Source: Siphonodentalium dalli
Lineage: Eukaryota; Mollusca; Scaphopoda; Gadilida; Siphonodentaliidae
Assembly: GCA_032622095.1 (NCBI GenBank)
Contig: CP136063.1
Coordinates: 279,057,426 to 279,121,425 of the forward strand
Length of the DNA: 64,000 nucleotides
Reading direction: 5' to 3'
Below the pieces are notes generated by a model. That model had not been told where the DNA came from. It was given only the letters and a program-made list of their open reading frames with translations, and did not search any database. A program made the position numbers and the translations under genes. The first letter of the stretch is position 1; every line of letters begins with the position of its first letter. Positions 44,519 to 54,469 of the stretch are shown in pieces.

Positions 44519-46575
44519 GCCACCAGCGAAAATAACCACACAATTTCAATCTTCCATTACAACATCAGAAGTATTAGAAATAAATTAGAAAAGATTGTTG
44601 ATACCATTAACGATTTCGATGTGCTGTGTTTTAGTGAAACTCACCTGGACCCATCATTCTGTTCGGATAGTCTAAAAATTCCGGGTTATCAAGACCCTGT
44701 TCGGAAAGATCGCGACTCTCGAGGTGGAGGTATATGTGTTATGTTCGCGACCCATATAATATACAGGCGGAGACATGAACTAGAATTTGACTCATCAATA
44801 CTTTGGTTTGAATTATTTTCCAAAAAAAGCCATATTATGCTAGGAATGTCATATAGATCAGATCAGTTCTGCGATCCAAAATACTGGGAATACCTAGAGA
44901 CATCGATATCAGATGCACTTGACATATCAGAAAATATTATTATCACGGGGGACTACAATTCCAATCTCCTAGATGCATCTTCTAAGTTGAAAGAAATCAT
45001 AGACCGATATAGCATAAAAAATGTTATAACATCTCCTACAAGAATATCACGCTCATCGAGTACGCTATTAGATCCAATTATTATCAGCAATTCGTTTCGT
45101 GTACTAGAAGCCGATGTAATCAATCTTGGAGTCTCTGACCATTTGGGTGTATATGTGTCATTATCCTATGATTACTCAAATGTGACATCTTTTCGCAGAG
45201 TAGTGTGGAACTACTCCAGAGCAAATTTCGGAAGAGCCAATGAATTGCTCGGAAACACAAACTGGGATGATCTCTTATCGGGTCTTGACATCGATTCAGC
45301 CACAATAATTTTCCAAAATAAATTTAATTCAATAATGCGAGAAACAGTCCCCCAATCATCTGTTACGGTTCGACCTAAGGACAAAATCTGGTTTAATTCA
45401 GAAATCCGAAGAGAAATTCGCAAACGTGAAAGATTACGAACCAAAGCTCTAAGAAACAATAACCCCGATACTTGGCAAAATTATAAGCATTCCAGAAACA
45501 AAGTAAATAATATGAAAAAGTACGCCAAATCCAAATTTGAAGAAAAATTGGAAGACCGCGTGAAGGGATCTTCATCGCCTCGCGATTTCTGGCAACTAAT
45601 AAATTACCTCCTTTGTAAAAAGAAAACAACGAATATTCCGCCCCTGTACTGCTCTAGCGACAATATAAATACCGTAAATGTAAATGGAAGATTATACGCA
45701 ACCGATGATCTAGATAAGGCCAACATACTGAACAAGAGCTTCATTTCAAATTCATCGATACATGACTCAAATCACAGTTTACCTTTTTTAAATTCTCGTT
45801 GTAGCAATACTATGAACGACTTTGAGTCCACCGAAGACGAAATAATTTTAGCAATTAAATCTCTAAAATTAAACAAGGCCAATGGCCACGATGGAATTAG
45901 TGCGAGAATGCTTCAAGCCACGGCTAAAAAAATTGCTTATCCTTTAAATTTACTCTTCCGAAAATCATTCGATACCACAAAATTTCCATCTATATGGAAA
46001 AAGGCAAATGTTGTTCCCATCTTTAAAAAAGACGACTCCGCTGATAGTAAGAACTATCGCCCCATCTCGCTTCTACCATGCATTGGAAAGATATTCGAAA
46101 AAATTGTCTTAAAACAGATCAGGAAGTTCTTTAATGAAAATGAACTAATATATACGCCAATCGGGTTTCATGCCAGGGCAAAGTACATCTCATCAACTCA
46201 TAGATCTATAAAATCACCTGAGCAAATCTCTCGACAATGGCTTATATACGTGTTCTACTTTCTGTGATATATCGAAGGCATTCGAGAGAGTTTGGCACAG
46301 TGGATTGGTACATAAACTGTCTAGTTATGGCGTGCGAGGGAAACCATTGAAATGGATAGAAAATTATCTAAGAAACCGCCAGCAGCGCGTATTAGTAAAC
46401 GACAGCTTTTCTGATTATGAGATAATCCCAGCGGGAGTCCCTCAAGGCTAAATTTTAGGACCTTTTCTATTTTTAGTTTACATAAATGACCTACCTGACA
46501 ACATCAGTTCCGTGACCAGAATGTACGCCGACGATACCTGTCTTACAAATAGCCACCACGATCTGAATGAGTTAG

Positions 46576-47781
46576 CACGGATTATTTTTATATATTTTTT
46601 TCATGGGTAGTTTTGGGGTAGCTAGCCCCGGGATTGTCGAAAGGGCCGAAGGGCCCTTTCCTTAATCCCTCATGGTATTGATTTTATTAGAGAAATAAGA
46701 GGGGGGGGGGGGAAATGAAAAAAAGGATAGCAATTTCTGGATTCTTTTTGGAGTTCATTTTCTTTCTTCTGGTGGTCTTGGTCGCTTTGAATATGCCAGT
46801 GTATACTGTCCATATGTCTCTGTTGGAATTGCTGTTACAGTGCCAGATGTTTTCTCGTCTTTGTCTTTATGCCAGTAGATCTGGCGATCCCGCAGCAGGA
46901 AGAATTCGTATTTGGTGAGATGGTAAGTCTTTCCTGCTGCATGGTTTGTTGCGATCGCTATCTTTAACTTTTCTCGTTGTTGTTCCATCTGTTCTTTGGC
47001 GATGGACGTCGCCGGCTTCACTTCATACCTCGGCGTCGGAGGGGCGGTGATGGTAGATTCCGCCCCTGGTGGAGAATGGCTGGGTGGTGTTTCCATCTCC
47101 ACGTCGAAACAGGCGGCAGGAACATCGGGGGTGGAATCCGCGTCCCTGTCTCCGCTCGTCTCTGTGCCGACAGCAGGGACCTCCGGCAGATCTACGGAGT
47201 CCCTGCTAGCTGGTCTAATGTCACCTGTCTCCATGCAGGCCGGGTCGTCTGGGCGTCTCTCAGACAACTCCGGCCTACCGGCTGTGACACTGGATGGCTG
47301 AACCACACGGGGAGGGGCGACTGGCCGATCTACAGTAACCCCCTTCTGCTTCTTCCATTTAGCCCGTCTGGCTGCGTCCCTTCTCCTTCGAGCTGGCGTC
47401 TTTCTCTTAGGAGGCTCCTCTTTCATTGTACGGCTGGTCTTGGCTTTCCGGGTAGAAGATTTCTGGTTTCCAGCATCTTCCGTCCGAAATTCAACACAGA
47501 GAGTCAAATAGCCTCTGTTAGACTGGAGATTCCAGCTAACAATATCCGCAATTTGAGATCTCTCTATTGCTGCTAACGCGGCGTCAGGGATTAGCTCCAT
47601 TGTCCGTCGCACTAAGCCTAATCCAAAACCGTCTCACTCGCCGGCATCAGCACGAGGGCGGTTGCTTCCAATTAAGGTTACAGACCGCTCAAATCACTAT
47701 ACCGACGCTCTGGTAAAAAGGAACTAATTAAGCCAAATAAAATCTGACTTGTTCGCTCCACCTCCACCTTCCACGGATTAT
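46576..47781 (-). mobile_element. 1186-bp coding retroposon with 10-bp target-site duplication
   Basis: CACGGATTAT flanks the insert at 46576-46585 and 47772-47781, and removing 46586-47771 plus one copy restores the LINE reading frame between LARI and the METIA-like MDLETIA block. On the reverse strand the insert has a ~170-bp 5' leader, one open frame (47600-46755), AATAAAA, a strong hairpin (AAAGGGCC-CTTC-GGCCCTTT) and an A-rich end (GAAAAAAATATATAAAA). A-rich 3' end plus target-site duplication point to LINE-type reverse transcription (inference). A second, partial copy lies at 49955-50345 on the forward strand. Confidence 0.88.
46755..47600 (-). CDS. Basic, proline-rich 281-residue protein of a retroposon (function unknown)
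   Basis: The first ATG after an in-frame stop is at 47600; the frame runs uninterrupted to a TGA at 46755. The protein has a compact N-terminal part (MELIPDAALAAIERSQIADI, then SWNLQSNRGYLTLCVEFRTE), a strongly basic region (KRKTPARRRRDAARRAKWKK), a long Pro/Asp/Glu/Ser-rich linker, a segment PPTPRYEVKPATS and a Gln/Lys-rich helix (KEQMEQQREKLKIAIATNHA) before a C-terminal YEFFLLRDRQIYWHKDK region. Basic plus helical parts suggest nucleic-acid binding, like a LINE ORF1 or Gag-type chaperone, but I recognise no named domain. The frame is intact while the host LINE is riddled with stops, so the insertion is recent. The PPTPRY..ERPAS-type segment is conserved in the second copy. Confidence 0.7.
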   Translation of the reverse strand: MELIPDAALAAIERSQIADIVSWNLQSNRGYLTLCVEFRTEDAGNQKSSTRKAKTSRTMKEEPPKRKTPARRRRDAARRAKWKKQKGVTVDRPVAPPRVVQPSSVTAGRPELSERRPDDPACMETGDIRPASRDSVDLPEVPAVGTETSGDRDADSTPDVPAACFDVEMETPPSHSPPGAESTITAPPTPRYEVKPATSIAKEQMEQQREKLKIAIATNHAAGKTYHLTKYEFFLLRDRQIYWHKDKDEKTSGTVTAIPTETYGQYTLAYSKRPRPPEERK

Positions 47782-48971
47782 GAATATGGACCTTGAAACC
47801 ATAGCAACATGGTCAAAAAATTGGCTGGTCAGCTTTAATCCCTCAAAAACAATGGGCATGTCATATTCATTGATTGGCACCTCTGGTGATATCCCTAATT
47901 TAACTTTTAATAGTGACACAATATCATTTGTTGAGACACACAAACACCTTGGTCTTGAGCTCCAATCAAATATGTCGTGGAACAATCATATAAATGCAAC
48001 TATAAAGAGAGTAGCATCCCGCTTATCACAACTTAGAAAATTTAAATTCCAACTCGACAGGAAGACATTAGAAAATATATATAAAACATATATACTGCCT
48101 CTATATGATTACTCGGATGTAGTCTGGGCATGCGCGCCAAAATATCAATTGGATAAACTTGACCGATTACACATTGATGCAGCCAGAATTGTCAGCGGCC
48201 TCACGCGTTCAGTATCAGATACAGACATTATGACAGAAGTCGGCTGGCCCTCGCTAAGAAAAAGGCGCGAACTTCATAAATTACAAACTATGTATAACAT
48301 TGTAAATCAGAGGGCCCCTACTTACCTCACTAAAATAATACCACCTAGGATAGCCGATATATCCGAGTATGAATTCAGAAACCCCGAAATTTTTTACACA
48401 TACTTCAGCAATACCGAGCACTACAAAAAGTCATTTTTTCCCTCAACAATAAAAGCGTGGAACGACATGCCTTCCGCAATAACAGAAGCTCCGACGATTT
48501 TCGAATTTAAAGATTATCTTAGAATAATTGATCCCACCGCTAGACCTCCAATATATTTCTATACAGGTCGTAGGAAATATAATGTATTGCACGCCAGACT
48601 AAGAAACTATTGTAGTGATCTTCAGTCTGACAAATTTCAGAATTATATTGCAGGAAGCCCACGTTGTACGTGCGGCAACCAGTGTGAAGATGCCTATCAC
48701 TATACTTCTTTATGTGTCCCCACTACCAGTCAGAACGAACTGAGATGTTTCATATGCTACACAGAGAAGGAATTAAATTAACGCACATGAACAATCTACT
48801 TGCTGGCCTCCCGAATGCTCATAACAAACAAAATGTGAAATTGTTCAAAATAGTCCAGCATTTTATCGCGGAGACTAAACGTTTCTAGTTAAATTTCAAG
48901 ATAAGAAATTAGTTTATCAATTATCACATGTTTTCCTTTCGCCTCACCATAGAATGCAACTCGGCGTTGGC

Positions 48972-48998
48972 ACCCCCCCCCCCCCCCCCCCCCCCCAC
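48972..48998. repeat. Poly-C tract
   Basis: A run of about 26 C in the LINE 3' UTR. Length in the assembly is likely unreliable. Confidence 0.8.
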
Positions 48999-49275
48999 CA
49001 ATCACTCTTACTGACTCACTCATCCTTCCTCAATGATTTGTTACAATCTGCCATCATCACCTTTCTCATTCACCACGTGCAGCTGTAAATAAGTTACTTA
49101 TTGTGCCATTTTGTTAAACAAATTGTTTGTATCAATGTATACCGGAGAGGGGCTCATTAAGTTTTGTAACTTGTGCCCCAATCCATTTTGTATTATACTA
49201 CAAATAAAATATGTTTAAAAAAAAAAAAAAAAACGAGTGGTATATATTGCTCTATTTCAAACCCTCTATTCTTGA

Positions 49276-49460
49276 TGCCAAATTCAAACGGACCAATGAA
49301 GGAGCAAGGCTAATTCACGAGCAGGTACATCGATATACGATAGGTACGCCCAACGTTTCACTGCTCTACTAGCAACCTGCCCAATGGAGAACGCGTGTAC
49401 GCCCCTGGGTGGGTCGAGGCTATTGGCAAATTCCACCGAAACTAGCTAAGTGAAAACAAA
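49276..49460. repeat. ~290-bp dispersed repeat, copy 3 (partial)
   Basis: GCCAAATTCAAACGGACCAA..GGTACGCCCAACG..AATTCCACCGAAA, the same order as copies 1 and 2. It begins 40 bp after the LINE poly-A, so the LINE entered between two neighbouring copies. Confidence 0.7.
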
Positions 49461-49854
49461 TGGAAAGTCGCGAATCTTGTGTTTTGATTGTGATAGAGTT
49501 ATCTCTAGATTTCAGTTGACTCTCTATTGCAGAGACTCTAACGCCTCTGTGTAGCGATGACGCACTGAAATACATATAGCATTAATTAACTAAGCGGTCT
49601 TTCCTCCGCCATTGAAAATTCTAAAAGATACTGAATCCGAAACTGAAAGAATTTTCAAAAAATGCGAAATAACAGAGTTATGGTACATTAATATGCTTTA
49701 TACCATTTTGATCTACATGTAGATTACGATATAAAATCAGACACGCCAAATGTCGTGACAGTTGAACATGATTTGGGCGTCATGGGGAGGGATTGTTATT
49801 AGCCCTAAAATGTATCCATACAGAATAAAACTGAACGCTTGGCTGTGGTCAACA

Positions 49855-49925
49855 GTGGCTCAGTTGGTCAGGACCATGATGCACCAGAATGTCACTAACC
49901 ATCCACGCTGGGTTTAACCCTTGGA
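49855..49925 (+). mobile_element. Possible tRNA-derived SINE head
   Basis: GTGGCTCAGTTGGTCAGGAC contains a good polymerase III A-box (TGGCTCAGTTGG). GGGTTTAACCC 55 bp downstream is a poor B-box (lacks TTCGA). It does not fold as an intact tRNA. May be a SINE start or chance. Confidence 0.3.
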
Positions 49926-49954
49926 ATATATATCTTATTTAGAAATGTCAATTC

Positions 49955-50345
49955 AAGTCTACCATTAGATCCACCGCCCCTGCGACGCCGTTATACATCG
50001 AGAGGCCGGCGTCGCCCACTGAAGATGAGCAAACAGCTGCTATCCTACAACAGCTGAAGGAAATGTCTGAACAACTCGAGCTACAAAAGATCCACGTCAA
50101 CTGACGACAGACTGCAGCAGCATAAAATCACAACAAGAACCATGAACACAGACAGACACCATCTCCATCTTCCAGTGAGAAGCACCATTCTAAAAAAAAA
50201 AGAAGAGAAATTGAGAAACTTTTAAAAAATTACTTTTTTTTAATGTTCCTAATAAAAGCTGAATATGAGGGGTTAAGGAAAGGGCCATTCGGCCCTTTCG
50301 AAGATCCCGGGGTTAGCCCCCCAAATCACCTTATCATCATACTGT
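49955..50345 (+). mobile_element. Second copy of the coding retroposon, 5'-deleted
   Basis: TCTACCATTAGATCCACCGC and ACGCCGTTATACATCGAGAG match the coding stretch of the 46576-47781 element at nucleotide level (reading APATPLYIERPASPTEDEQ, then QQLKEMSEQLELQK and a stop). The tail shares AATAAAA, GAGGGGTTAAGGAAAGGGCC, the TTCGGCCCTTTC hairpin and CCCGGGGTTAGCCCC. The rest of the frame is deleted or diverged, so it is an older copy. Confidence 0.75.
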
Positions 50346-50436
50346 TGGATGCACGTATAGTCACACCAGGATATCCATCAGTGTATTAGTTAGAAAGAAT
50401 CTGACTGGTACAAGATATGAACAAAGCTCTTAAAAG

Positions 50437-50882
50437 TATGGAATCCTATTACGGCCACTTGCTAATGGCGCTTTCGGCGCACTTTTTGTCGCTTTCGGCG
50501 CATCGCGCCGAAAGCGCCGAAAGCGACAAAATGTGCGCCGATCGGCGCACTTTTTGTCGCTTTCGGCGCTTTCGGCGCGCGCGCCGAAAGCGACAAAAAG
50601 TGCGCCATTAGCGTTGTTTCGGCGCGCGCCGAAAGCGCCGAAAGCGCCGAAAGCGACAAAATGTGCGCCGATCGGCGCACTTTTTGTCGCTTTCGGCGCT
50701 TTCGGCGCGCGCGCCGAAAGCGACAAAAAGTGCGCCATTAGCGTTGTTTCGGCGCGCGCCGAAAGCGCCGAAAGCGACAAAATGTGCGCCGATCGGCGCA
50801 CTTTTTGTCGCTTTCGGCGCTTTCGGCGCACCGCGCCGAAAGCGACAGAAAGTGCGCCATTAGCGCGGTGCGCCATTAGGGC
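50437..50882. mobile_element. GC-rich palindromic MITE, copy B (right end lost)
   Basis: Left end TATGGAATCCTATTACGGCC as in copy C. The interior repeats a ~125-bp block (CGACAAAATGTGCGCCGATC, GGCGCACTTTTTGTCGC, GTGCGCCATTAGCGTTGTTT) about three times. The right end stops at GCGCCATTAGGGC without the ACTTGC..GGATTCCATA terminus. The many overlapping open frames reading alternations of FVAFGA and APKAPKA-type peptide are shadows of CGCCGAAAGCGAC. Confidence 0.85.
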
Positions 50883-51658
50883 ATGTATACAATTAAGTAT
50901 GTGATCAGCCCAGCAGGGGTGCCGGAAGAGGGGGCAGCTGATCCCCTGCCCTTGACCAAGGGGGCAGGACTTGCCCTTTTTCTGGAGACAGAAAATGCTG
51001 TGTTTAATCTCGTGTTTTTATAGCAAAATGTAACTTTTTGGGTCCAAATACCACCAATTTCACAAGGAATATTAATTTTTTGTCAAAAACGGCCATAAAA
51101 ACCGACAAATACCTTTAAAATAGGGATTTTTGCCACAATGAATTTATGGTTGTTTGTTCCGAGTTTGCGGAGAAAATTCCCTTTTTTGGGCAGAAAAATG
51201 CCATTTTTGTAGGCTCTCCCCCCCCCCCCCCGATGCCCTTGGATGCTCCCGGCACCTCAGTGCAGATCGGACATGGCCATATGTGTACAATGTATAGGCC
51301 TATGTATCAATTTTAAAAGGGAGGGGCTGAATTTTGCTGTAGATACACCTCTAAATGCTATAATTTGTCATTATTCAGATTTAAAATTATTTATTAATAT
51401 GGTACTTAACACATGTATGAATTTTCACTATAAATGAGTCTAAATATAGTCAAGTGATTAGTATGCATACATTTGAGCAACTTTTTAAGTGAGTGTTGCC
51501 GCATGTAATTAAATGTAATATAATGAAAAAGTCTGTTAATAATTGAACACCACAACTGACTGTCACTAGCTGTGATAGACTTGCAGTGAATATATTGATT
51601 GAGTAATTGGCAATCATGAATATTTTTGTGGGACAAACCCCAGCTTCTGGCATGATTC
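50883..51658. other. No gene recognised; poly-C tract
   Basis: Contains a C-run near 51221-51231 and TGCCCTTTTTCTGGAGACAG-type sequence with no coding signal recognised. Confidence 0.4.
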
Positions 51659-51955
51659 AGGGTACGTTCATACGCTGGCAAGTTTGCAAGGTACATTTTT
51701 GTGGGCATTTCGTCATAGAAAACCACATGGTGCCAGAATATGAACGGAAATATGCACCTAACATGCATCTTTACCAGAGCGAAAGACATCGGAAGTAACA
51801 TTTATATAGTTCCACTTGTACTACCAGTGCTACCTCCAAATACCTGTATGATTTATTCTTGTGAGATAATTTGCATGATATTTACAGGCAAATTCCGGTA
51901 GCATCGTTACCAGTGGAACTACAGAGATTTATTTCGCACGTATACTAGTAGTTAG
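51659..51955. mobile_element. TIR element (GGTACGTTCATAC), copy with left end only
   Basis: GGTACGTTCATACGCTGGCA then AGTTTGCA at the left, ATGGTGCCAGAATATGA and TTCCACTTGTACTACCAGTG inside. It aligns in order with 58496-58795, which keeps both ends. Confidence 0.7.
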
Positions 51956-51959
51956 CCCC

Positions 51960-52840
51960 CCAACTTTGGTCAAAAGTATAACAGTTGGAAATTTCATACT
52001 TGCCAAAACATTAGTTGGAAATTTCACACCAACAATAGGTGAAATATGTTCTTGTAGTTTGATTATAAAACAATTTATTGGGGGGGGGGAAATGTTCCTA
52101 TGTTTGGTAAAAACTTTGGACAGAAATGGTCATCAGTTGGAAATTTTCCAACCTTAGGGGGGGTAACAGATTGGAAATTTCCAACACTTGGAAAGCTTGT
52201 GTCCTGGTCCCTCCCCCGTGGCCAGTCAAAAACTTCTAGTTAATTTAAGAAAACAATATTGTCATACATTTGGTCAACATTGTCATTGGAATTGTCATCA
52301 GTTGAAAATTTTCCAACCTAAGTGGGGGGTGTAGGGTTTAAATTTACAACGGTAGGAAGGCTTGAGGCTAGTGTAGATGTTACGATTTCAAAATTTTCTT
52401 GTTAAGATTTCTAAATTTTCGCACACCGGATCGAACCATGGTCGGCCCGGTGTGTCATTGCCCCACATCCACATGGCCAATACAAAACTGCTAATTAGTT
52501 TAGCAAAACAATATTTTACTACATTTGGTCAAATTTGTGGACAGAAATGGTCATCACTTCCAACCTGAGGGGAGTATGAGGTTTGAAATTTTCAAATAAC
52601 TAATAAATGTTCAGGTTAAAATATCTGTCCATGTTCTCATACCAGGAATATAGAAATATAAAACCATGGCTTATGAATATATTAGAAATTAGGCCTGACT
52701 GAGGTTCAAGGGGGGGGGGGGTGCAAATGGAATTATTCAAAAACTTGTGTTGGTCTGATTCTGACTAAAGGGGGGATGCAGTTGGAATTTCCCAAGGTGG
52801 ACACCCCCCCCAAACATGTAGTTGAAATTGAAGTCAGAAG
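51960..52840. repeat. Degenerate tandem repeats with TTGGAAATTTC motifs
   Basis: A block of roughly 210-240 bp (ACATTTGGTCAA..GGACAGAAATGGTCATCA..CCAACCT..GGGG) recurs around 52110, 52270 and 52520. TTGGAAATTTC occurs at least five times, once as the perfect palindrome TTGGAAATTTCCAA (52171-52184). Several G- or C-runs of 8-10 are scattered through it. Confidence 0.6.
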
Positions 52841-53180
52841 AACCCCTCCCCCCAGATTGTGCCATGAAACTTTACTCTGCATAGTGCTTGTAGAGATATT
52901 ATTCCATCAGTGCAAAACATGGGAACTTTTTTTATGTTCTAACATGGAACTTTATAACATTGAACAAACAAGGCAGAGAACATGTTGGACTCTCCGTTAC
53001 CACATCCCTGCATCCATGCGAATGGGGGGGGGGGTTCAGGAGCTGTGGCTTTTGAAGTTCACTCACCTAATTGTAATTCCATATTTCTGATAAAACTTAT
53101 AGATAATTTCACGGTGTGTAAAATTTAGAAAAAAATTGTCAACAATAAACGCCTCCATTTTAATGGCATACAGAAGTTAC

Positions 53181-53684
53181 TATGGAATCCTATTACGGCC
53201 ACTTGCTAATGGCGCTTTCGGCGCACTTTTTGTCGCTTTCGGCGCATCGCGCCGAAAGCGCCGAAAGCGACAAAATGTGCGCCGATCGGCGCACTTTTTG
53301 TCGCTTTCGGCGCTTTCGGCGCGCGCGCCGAAAGCGACAAAAAGTGCGCCATTAGCGTTGTTTCGGCGCGCGCCGAAAGCGCCGAAAGCGCCGAAAGCGA
53401 CAAAATGTGCGCCGATCGGCGCACTTTTTGTCGCTTTCGGCGCTTTCGGCGCGCGCCGAAATAACGCTAATGGCGCACATTTTGTCGCTTTCGGCGCACC
53501 GCGCCGAAAGCGCCGAAAGCGCCGAAAGCGACAAATAGTGCGCCGTTACGGCGCACTTTTTGTCGCTTTCGGCGCTTTCGGCGCGTTACTAATGGCGCAC
53601 TTTTTGTCGCTTTCGGCGCTTTCGGCGCATCGCGCCGAAAGCGCCGAAAGCGCCATTAGCAAGTGGCCGTAATAGGATTCCATA
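53181..53684. mobile_element. GC-rich palindromic MITE, copy C (complete)
   Basis: Complete 504-bp copy: TATGGAATCCTATTACGGCC at 53181 and its exact inverse ending at 53684. Between them the CGCCGAAAGCGACAAAA motifs alternate in orientation, so the whole element is close to one long foldback. The first ~270 bp are nearly identical to copy B. Confidence 0.9.
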
Positions 53685-54087
53685 TAAAAGTGTTCAAACT
53701 AGCCCCGGTTTACGGTACCTCGGATAATCAGATTGCATATTGACGAATGCTTTGGTGAATTAGCGCTGGAAACCCACTTATTTCTGGAGTGAGCGAACGG
53801 CGAAATATTTTTAATTCTCAGTATGCCATTGTATTGGTAAGGATTAATTACATAATTGAATATAATTGAATAGGTAAGGATGATACGTTTAATTAGCGAG
53901 CGATGCGTGATTTCTGATGGGTTTACGAACCTCGTCCTTTGTGCCTGATATTCATTTCGTTGAATTATTAGCTGGGGGCTTTGTTTAGCCGTCAGCGCTA
54001 TTGCTTATTGGTTGCTGTGGTTCTTTGCCACCAACACAAATGCTCTCTGGCCACGTCCCTGATATATGTCACCACATTCTCAGATTA
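53685..54087. other. No gene recognised
   Basis: No repeat copy or exon identified. Confidence 0.4.
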
Positions 54088-54314
54088 AGTCGTGCAGCAT
54101 TAAATGCACTGTGTCAGTGCATTCTCTTATATATGCGAGTCTCCCATAGGGAGCCTCTCATATATAAGAGAATACACTGGCTTACAAGGTCAAGGTAAAT
54201 ATTTTAGGCCAATGTATTCTCTTTTTTATGCGATGCTCCTTATGGGCGACTCGCATATATAAGATAATGCATTGGCACAGGGTTTTCAGAAAGCTCCAGT
54301 CAAGGAAGGGTTAA
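54088..54314. mobile_element. Hairpin MITE with GGGA-variant hairpins (related to TTAA-C)
   Basis: Two hairpins (54108-54181 and 54207-54282) with apices TCTCCC ATA GGGAGC and GCTCC TTAT GGGCG. The right end GGGTTTTCAGAAAGCTCCAGTC..GGGTTAA resembles the right end of 34773-35248. The left end is diverged, so the exact start is uncertain. Confidence 0.7.
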
Positions 54315-54387
54315 AAGAATCGTGCAAAATTTATAACAGTACACAAGAAGTTTCTTTTCACAAAAAGTTAAATAAGGTGTATACTAG

Positions 54388-54466
54388 TTAACACGTTCAC
54401 TGCCGACTACGAGTTATCTCATACCTTTTGCATGTAATTGAATGGCCGTCGGCAGTGAAATGTTAA
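54388..54466. mobile_element. 79-bp TTAA-bounded palindromic element
   Basis: TTAACACGTTCACTGCCGAC at the left is inverted as GTCGGCAGTGAAATGTTAA at the right, with only ~40 bp between. TTAA closes both ends. It is the smallest TTAA-bounded element seen here. Confidence 0.7.
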
Positions 54467-54469
54467 AGG

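Larger units (their letters stand above)
44438..48888 (+). pseudogene. LINE ORF2 (endonuclease-reverse transcriptase), broken
   Basis: Counting residues from the first codon of the open frame (44423), the endonuclease shows Asn47 (HYNIRS), Glu72 (SETHLD), GDYN at 176-179, Asp217 (LDPII) and SDH at 238-240, the full APE-type catalytic set. The reverse transcriptase begins about residue 480 (KANGHDGIS, then NYRPISLLPCIGKIFEKIV). A frameshift at about 46157 is followed by a TAA at 46209-46211, motif A FCDISKAFERVW, a TAA inside motif B (46449-46451, where Ser is expected after VPQG) and YADD at 46524-46535. The retroposon then interrupts at 46586; coding resumes at 47782 in the matching frame. 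A last frameshift near 48710 precedes the natural end at 48886-48888. Endonuclease intact, polymerase dead. Confidence 0.9.
44438..49233 (+). mobile_element. Non-LTR retrotransposon (CR1/L2-like LINE), copy 2, 5'-truncated
   Basis: From 5' to 3': a 2A-like leader, an APE-type endonuclease, a reverse transcriptase and Cys/His C-terminus (ending about 48888), and a 3' UTR with AATAAA at 49203-49208 and a 17-base poly-A tail at 49217-49233. The start is cut: upstream of about 44438 the sequence belongs to the ~290-bp repeat and the leader frame has no ATG. The body is split by a 1186-bp retroposon at 46586-47771. The poly-A tail is still clean, so this insertion is younger than copy 1 at 1-1948. 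Confidence 0.9.

Noticed and set aside
46977-47576. 199- and 101-codon forward-strand frames inside the retroposon
   Set aside because: They lie opposite the longer reverse-strand frame that shows peptide conservation with the second copy.
47601-47612. Start of the retroposon frame at 47612
   Set aside because: That codon is GTG; the first ATG in frame is at 47600.
49855-49925. A tRNA gene
   Set aside because: A-box is good but the B-box lacks TTCGA and the sequence does not pair as a cloverleaf; kept only as a possible SINE head.
51406-51801. 131-codon reverse-strand frame with a related frame at 58394-58624
   Set aside because: Similarity reflects the shared TIR-element DNA; the frame is interrupted in one copy and shows no protein-specific conservation.
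50430-53672. Alanine/phenylalanine-rich frames (FVAFGA, APKAP)
   Set aside because: They read CGCCGAAAGCGAC modules of the palindromic MITEs and exist in both strands and several frames.
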